Shown here in pieces: positions 58,128 through 64,000 of a stretch of 64,000 bases of DNA. Both the position numbers and the translations under genes were made by a program. The DNA is taken from NCBI GenBank assembly GCA_907163375.1, contig CAJQUW010000515.1, positions 248,001-312,000 of the forward strand. The letters run 5' to 3'. Every line of letters starts with the position of its first letter. Position 1 is the first letter of the stretch. The notes beneath the pieces were generated by a model. The model searched no databases. It saw only the letters and a program-made list of their open reading frames with translations, and was not told the origin of the DNA. The stretch is from Prostheceraeus crozeri (lineage: Eukaryota > Platyhelminthes > Polycladida > Euryleptidae).

Positions 58128-58800
58128 AGTGCTCCTAGCGCTTAAATTCTCAGAATTCGGGCTTGGCAAAAATTCTCGGACTTACCGATAACGACGAAAT
58201 AGAGTCAAAACGTACATTTCTTAGGTAAAAAATATTGGCATATGATAAGCAATAATATGGAACTCCACCTGTTGACTGGATATAACATTGTTAAATATAA
58301 TTTAGTAATCATGTTGATGAAAAAATTGCGAATGATTAGATGGTTTGCAAGATAAATCCTAGTCCAGAATTAATCATATTTATGAGTAAGTTGAGATTGT
58401 CTTTCATTGATATACGACGTGTATAAGATAATTCATGCCAATATTTTGAGCAGTCGCTTCATAACTTACATAGATATCATACGTCTAGGTCACACAATAG
58501 AATATTGCATCTAGTCGGTGGCCATACATGAATTGGTATAAAATATTGATTATGAATGTATAAAACATATTTAACTATGATTCAATGTTATTGCATGGAT
58601 ATTAAGATGACAAGACACAGTGAGAGAGAGACACTATCTCTAGAACTCTGAGTACTGTCTCACATTAAGTGAGACAAGACGCAATTAGACCACGAAAGTT
58701 GACGTAAGAAATAGCGTTGATGAAAAATTGAGAAAAGGCTAATGTTTTTTTAAAGTGTCCGCAGCGAAACGTTTCAAAACGCCCAGAACAACTTTGTTAC

Positions 58801-58817
58801 TCTCTCTCTCTCTCTCT
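58801..58817. repeat. CT microsatellite
   Basis: Uninterrupted TC repeat of 17 bp inside the hAT element. Confidence 0.9.
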
Positions 58818-58907
58818 ACTTCGCTTCTTCAGCAGAGAAGATTTTTCCTTTTGAAGACGTTCGACGTCCTCATCAGCCTTCGCCGCCGATGCCGTTAATT
58901 CTGCCAG

Positions 58908-59441
58908 TTACTTCTGTGCACGTTGTCGCTCTTCCAATTTCATCTCCAACTCTTTCTCGACACACTTCTCTTCCTCATGTAGCTTTGATAGGGCTGCACA
59001 CTTTTCATCTTTTTCAATTTCAATCATCAATTCCTTCTCTAGTGCATCTCTTCTTTTCTTTTCTTCATCTTGCTTCATCTCTTCCGCCTTCAATTTTGCA
59101 TGCGCTGATTTTGCAAGCTGAAGAAACTGAGGAGCTGTCGGGAGTGTTGGTGGTGTCCAACACTCCATTCTCAGACAAGATCTGGAAACGACCAAAGCAG
59201 TTATCGTTTCGGATTTCAGGCTTTGACGCTTCTTCTGTACGACGTCGGAGAGGCTACTGAAAACGCGCTCGACGTCTGCATTTCCATAAAGTATCACCAG
59301 AATAGCGCCCACCAATTCTGTTAACACTGGAAACTTTCCTGTGTTTTGGATCTTCGTCAAGTACGAGGTAACGTGGTCGTCGGGGGTGTCGCTCGAAGTA
59401 CTTAATTGAAGAACTCTCACTTCCAACCTTAGATTTGACAA
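58908..59441 (-). pseudogene. hAT transposase C-terminal region with a coiled-coil tail
   Basis: This 177-codon open frame carries TGKFPVLTELVGAILVIL then GNADVERVFSSLSDVVQKKR and LKSETITALVVSRSCLRMEC. This is the hAT dimerisation domain (ADxERxFSxLxxxxxxKRxxLKSET). A strongly charged Glu/Lys segment of about 65 residues follows, likely a coiled coil. The DDE catalytic region and BED finger are absent, and the ATG used here is internal to the original gene. Transposition would need enzyme from elsewhere. Confidence 0.85.
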
Positions 59442-59841
59442 TTCCTCTGCAGGAACAACAGAGAGGAAACTTTCCGCCAGAAAAACGAATTTCTTCTCTA
59501 GCTTCTTGTTGTTCCTCTTGGTGGGACTTGAAACAGAATTCGGAGATAAATATATGCAATCATAGAATATATCTGGAAAAAGTAATCAAGACCTTTGTAA
59601 TCAAGAATACCAATTCACCAATTCATGTAAGGCTATTAATTTTGCAATGTTCAGAGATAAGATAACATAAAGAGAAGGCGCGGTCTGCTTGGCATAACTG
59701 CTTGGAATAACTGAAATATATCAGTGCTAAATTATAATATATTAATTGACTGAATTTGACTGAAAATTTTCGGACATTATTCATATAGATTTTTGGGTCT
59801 GATGTCTCAGATTCGGGAATTCGGACTGAAATCGGAGCACT

Positions 59842-59849
59842 ACAGTACA
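59842..59849. repeat. Right target-site duplication of the hAT element
   Basis: aCAGTACa, partner of 58120-58127. Confidence 0.65.
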
Positions 59850-60255
59850 CCCTTGGGTGCGCTTCCTCATTTCTCTGGCATCCGATCTCCCACAGACCGC
59901 CGCAATGAAGCCTGCTTGTGCCTGCACAACAAGGCGTGCGTCATCTCACACCTGCTGAATCAAGTCCTGTACAACGATCCCGCACTGATCCGACTTGTTT
60001 CCAGACGACCGCTCAGATTATTTGCTGAGGACACGTTTGCCAGTGGATCCCCACCAGTTGCACCCATCCTGCGACCTTACCTGCCAACGCATCTTCCAGG
60101 TCATCAACTCCCACGTGGCGCGTGGGTCCAACTCAACCGACTGCGTACAGGTGCTGGTCGGTTTGCCGACTCAATGTCTGCTTGGGGCCTCGCGGTGTCT
60201 GATCTGGGCTCATGTGGTCGTTCTCAAACAGTTCAACGGTCTCAATTGTGACCAA
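59850..60255 (+). pseudogene. LINE reverse-transcriptase relic, 3' half
   Basis: It continues the frame cut at 58127: LPHFSGIRSPTDRRNEACLC, then LYNDPALIRLVSRRPLRLFA and PRGAWVQLNRLRTGAGRFAD with SMSAWGLAVSDLGSCGRSQT. The last part is the conserved end of many LINE ORF2 proteins (WVQLNRLRTGxGRFxxxMxxWGLxxSxxCxCG), a Cys-rich terminal motif whose usual CxCG is altered here. The frame is open for over 130 codons, better preserved than the first half. Confidence 0.85.
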
Positions 60256-61255
60256 ATGGGGCCTCCTTTCCCCATTACCGACAATCCCCGATTTATTTCT
60301 TACCTCACGAACTGCAAATTTTGACTCAAACACGCATGTCATACGATATAATAGCAGATCACTAAAAATAAGTTCGTTAAAGATAATTGATCAAATATAT
60401 AACTGATTAGATGGGAATGCGCAAAATCATGAAATAATCAATTAGTTTGAACATTAAAAGGGGGAGCACATTTCAACATTAGTCTATCAAAACAGCTCAG
60501 TGGATTATACAACTCAAATCTTCGTGGTATTATTTGTTAAATGAACAGTACACAATGAAATCTGAGAGTTATCCTTTCATGATGTGTTGATGCTCTGACT
60601 TTAGATATTTCATCGCTCACGTATTGCGAAATGAGTGGTCTTAGACGAAGACCACGTGCGTCACTCACCGACGCGGAAAACTATAACCTATACACAAAAG
60701 TATTAATAATGAGCATACTAACTAATTCACATCATCACTGATGGCATGAACATTCATCAGTGGCACTAATGCTACGAGCATAAAACACAAATGAATCATT
60801 TCAATATGATGATGACAGAAATCTCAATACTAAAGGCAGGGATCCTAGACACCTCCCTCTGCTTTTCATGTTTCTATGTTTCAATAGTTCCTAGAATTGT
60901 GGTTTATGCTCTTTATGTCTTTTCAATTTTTATCGACGGCTGTAGTTGGCTTATTGCTGTAGCTGTTATGATAAATAAAATAAAATGAATAAAATGGAAT
61001 TACTATACCAACTCGGTCATTCTACCACTGTAAATGTCACCTTAAAATTCGAATTCCACTTTTTAAAAAAAAGAATTATTTGAGTGTCTGATGGAAGATG
61101 GCTTAAGGAAAACGACTTTTTTTCATCAGTGAACACGACAATATTGGGAGCATGTTTGATTGCATTGTGATTGTTAAGCCGTTCCGAATATGCGGTAACT
61201 CAAAGAGAGCTTGTTGAAAATTCATGTGAATTATAAATCTTCTACTATCTCAGTT
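60256..61255. other. AT-rich spacer
   Basis: No protein recognised. It has a perfect small hairpin, GTGGTCTT-AGACG-AAGACCAC, at 60635-60655. Close by is a minus-strand GTGAGT with GC-rich sequence before it (60663-60680), which could be the donor of an upstream exon of the host gene but is unsupported. Confidence 0.4.
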
Positions 61256-62440
61256 ATAAAGGGTGTCCCAGATGTAGCTTTGCAACTTAGCTATTGAATA
61301 AGTTTTTAATGCATGCAAATATTTCCACTAGATTTTAACATAATGCAGAAGATAAAAACACAATGCATTTTCACAAAATAATTTCGATTGAATGAATACA
61401 AGAGTTACAGTCATTTCAAAAAAAGTTGCTTTTCAATGTGTCGAATAATGTTTGTCAAATGTTGTTTTGATTTGTTTGATTTGTCAACTAATCTCACTTT
61501 CTTATAGTGTAGTTTTCTTTGTTTGAATATGACTCCTTGCCTCTGTCCATAACTGGAAATCTTTGAAAGCAACTTTGAAAAATTATGAACAGAGATCAGT
61601 TTGCCTCAACGCGGCCGCTATCACTTTCGAGGCATGCTTACTTGTATACTCTTCGACGAACGTCTCTCAAAGCGTAGTCGACGAAGTCAATGCAGTTTCT
61701 TTCAAGATTCGATGCCGAAACTGGTACTGTGTGCGAGGATGCGCTGCGCAGACCTTGAGCTTCAGGTCGCTCCACCACCAGCAGCCCAAGCAATCTGAGA
61801 GGAAAGTTGAATTCAAGCCACAGAATACTACCAGTGAAGTAGAGCGCCGTCTTGCAAGAACAACGTCTCCCCGAGATGAACTGACCGATCTGCTTTGATG
61901 ATCTGCTGTGTACACAAGATCTTGAGATAACTGTCACACGTATGACACTATCGGTCCACCAGACCAAACTCCCATCCATCCAACCATCTTTCGTGACTAC
62001 AATAGCTGCGCAGTGGTGTGCATGGGCTTGTCACTCGACGAATAGACGGAGTTATGGTGGTAAAAATGGCCATGTAGGTGAAAAATAGCCTCATCTGAGA
62101 AGAGAATTTGGTGAAGAAATTCTCAATGAAGCATCTCCTATGCGAATGCTCTTCGAGCTACCAGGTCTTCATCGAGCAGCTTGTGTAGGATACATGGAGT
62201 GTAGGTTACAGTACGTAGACGGTTAGGATGGATCCTTTCTTTCAGTACGAGTTAGGCGGTTGACTTCGACAAATTCAACTCATCACCCACTCGTCTGACC
62301 GATTCTTTGGTGACTGAGTAAAGGCAGCCATTAAAGTGTCGACGCTCCAGTTTGAATGTGAACTGTCTTGTGCAAGTCGACGATCATCAGGTTTCTTCTA
62401 TGGCTTTGGCGTGAATGGTCTATACAGGGTTTTTTTATTA
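61256..62440 (-). pseudogene. Mariner/IS630-like transposase relic 1
   Basis: On the minus strand, in several frames: RPDDRRLAQDSSHSNWSVD (a helix-turn-helix region, near 62390-62330), LMAAFTQSPKNR, FSDEAIFHLHGHFYHH with SVYSSSDKP (first catalytic Asp, near 62070), MVGWMGVWSGGPIVS (near 61960), FLQDGALLHW (second Asp, near 61850), NFPLRLLG, and VDYALRDVRRRVYKxACLES near the end. The order and wording fit the DDE transposases of mariner-like elements found in many invertebrates. At least five stops or frameshifts are present. The left end AAAGGGTGTCCCAGATG at 61257 is the usual form of their terminal repeats. The PRSPDLTPLD segment with the third acidic residue is unrecognisable. Confidence 0.75.
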
Positions 62441-63372
62441 TTTAAGGAATTATTGCAATTTATATGCAGTATATTTTACCAATAAGGGCACATTTTCCAA
62501 TTCCTGTGTATTCCTATACGTTACTACATATATTATGCAATTGTCAATATCTACTTGAATTAGTTTGTCATAATATAAACAATTTTATTGGCAGTTTTGC
62601 ATGTCTGCATGTTTTACTGTCATGGATGCATACATATCTAAAAACAAGCATTCTATCACATCCACAGACTTTGTCCATCAGATCCGAAAATTTTGCAATT
62701 TCTTCAAGCAGACTTGTCTGCCAGATTCATCAAATATACGAGTTATCTCAACATGCATAATAGCTGAATGGATTTCAGATTTTAGTCATTATTCCACTAT
62801 ACAGCTATTGTAAAAAGAATCCCGCTGGGTACATCTGATGTGGACGACTCTTGTCAAATGTCTATTGTATTGCAAGCAATTATCAGATATCGCCCTAAGA
62901 GATTCGTCATCAATTAAGAAATGTTTAAAATTTGCGCCACTCAGAAAACAAATTAGAGGCGCGCTATACATTACAATAGGTACTGGATGAATTCGCAGAA
63001 TCTAATCTCACTGCCCAAAGGAGGCACGCGCTGTAGAACATAACATAAACCGTCAAAACAGTCGTCTCTTCTGGCTCTTTGTCTCAACCAGCATAGATCC
63101 ACGAGCATAAAAGGCGTCGAATTTGCAACAAAATCACGCCTAACTAAGGACAAACTTATAGTGACAACATGACTGAGTGACAGCGTGACTAATTAAAAGG
63201 GCAACATAAAGTCATGTTGTCAATATGTAATAATAGGCTTGATTGTCGGCTATGAAGGAGTTAATGGAGGGCACATCTCGCAGATTAACCAAAAGGAAAG
63301 CAAAGTCGCGAATTTGTTGCGCATATTCTCGTAGAATTTGATGTTTTTCAGGGATATGTTGCAATGCAGTTG
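62441..63372. other. AT-rich spacer between two mariner relics
   Basis: No protein, repeat or RNA gene recognised. Confidence 0.4.
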
Positions 63373-64000
63373 AAATACAGGGTGTTTCCCGCCGGTGTTT
63401 GACATGAACAAAAAGCATTTTACTGCTAAGTTTCATCTTCTAAAATTGTTCTAAATTGCATAGGTTGCTTTGAATTCACTTTTTCAATATCCTAGACTTT
63501 GTCGTATATCCTTAAAAACAATGCCTAAAGCTTTATCGACCTCAATAACTAAAAGAAATATAGCCTATTCCATCAATTAAATTGCAATAATTGGCCATCA
63601 ATCAATCTATTATCATGAACATCTTTTATCATAGAAATTGCTCGAAATACGAACCATTTGCTTTTTTGAACTTTCACACCTTTTGGCGAAATTTGGGTGA
63701 GCCCTATGTATCATTACAGACTCAAAAATTGTGAAATAATTATGCGATCAGTTAGTTCTTGAAGCACATGGAGCTTAGTATTATGGTAATCATGGTCAGA
63801 TCTGGAATTCTGGGTGGCCAAGGACATCATTACATCGTCAGTCCAACAATTTGGTAGATTTTCATTGAAAATATTTCTCATAGAAAGACTGGAGTGTGCA
63901 GGACTGCCATCATATTGAATGGTGTTGTGTTTTCTTTTAAGGAACACAAGTGCTGTGAGTATCTTCTCTTTCTCTCCATTTTTTTTGATAGCATTGCTAA
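63373..64000 (-). mobile_element. Mariner-like element, transposase relic 2, cut by the window edge
   Basis: The left end TACAGGGTGTTTCCCGCCGG is at about 63376. On the minus strand, 63947-63714 encodes QYDGSPAHSSLSMRNIFNEN then LPNCW and LHVLQELTDRI, with a frame disturbance between them. These match the second catalytic Asp block (FQQDGAPAHSSxxVRNFLNENLPNRWIGR) and the later LQELxxRI segment of the same superfamily as relic 1. The N-terminal part lies beyond 64000. Confidence 0.72.

Larger units (their letters stand above)
58128..59841 (-). mobile_element. hAT element of 1714 bp inserted in the LINE relic
   Basis: The ends are AGTGCTCC (58128-58135) and its exact mirror GGAGCACT (59834-59841), with further loose similarity inside (GAATTCGG and CCGAATTC). 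They are flanked by the 8-bp duplication. Removing the element and one duplication copy restores a continuous LINE reading frame, which supports these boundaries. The interior holds a transposase C-terminal piece on the minus strand. It is too short for a complete hAT gene, so it is non-autonomous. Confidence 0.75.

Noticed and set aside
58153..59824. 8-bp GAATTCGG at 58153-58160 and 59817-59824 as the hAT target duplication
   Set aside because: The outer pair nCAGTACn sits next to exact inverted ends AGTGCTCC/GGAGCACT and restores the LINE frame. GAATTCGG lies inside the element and is near-palindromic.
60635..60655. Rho-independent terminator-like hairpin
   Set aside because: It is a short perfect hairpin, but bacterial terminators do not apply in a eukaryotic genome.

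Overview
The window looks like a piece of animal nuclear genome, probably from an invertebrate. It is AT-rich and holds only tiny, widely spaced exons with consensus GT-AG splice sites. It is full of non-LTR retrotransposons, hAT and mariner-like DNA transposons, MITEs, foldback elements and tRNA-derived SINE pieces. I see no operons, no rRNA and no complete tRNA gene. I cannot name the species.

The one host gene I can support is on the minus strand and is easy to miss because its exons are 24 to 157 bp long. Five exons (56588-56648, 54905-54928, 52903-53059, 28735-28868, 11729-11796) have good acceptors and donors. Their reading phases join without a break, giving 139 codons from an ATG at 56622; the frame continues off the window. 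Two introns are very long (about 24.0 and 16.9 kb) and hold most of the repeats. I do not recognise the protein.

Layout. 1-3545: 5' part of a non-LTR retrotransposon on the minus strand, with ORF1 and the in-window part of ORF2 both open. 3546-11728: quiet sequence with small repeats. 11729-28734: intron with a hAT relic, an endonuclease relic, nested foldback elements and MITEs, including a large foldback element at 23951-25588. 28869-52902: intron with a LINE relic (35.3-35.8 kb), MITE, SINE and foldback elements (35.9-39.4 kb), and a very large tandem array of a 34-bp unit at about 41266-49240. 52903-56648: the 5' exons. 56649-64000: upstream sequence containing a reverse-transcriptase relic split by a 1.7-kb hAT element that shows terminal repeats and a target-site duplication, then two mariner-like transposase relics near the right edge.

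The 34-bp array is the most striking structure: about 234 copies, GGATCC in many units, almost no length changes, and a higher-order pattern in which rare variants recur at exact multiples of 34 bp. It lies inside the long third intron, so it should be transcribed as part of the pre-mRNA if the gene is real.
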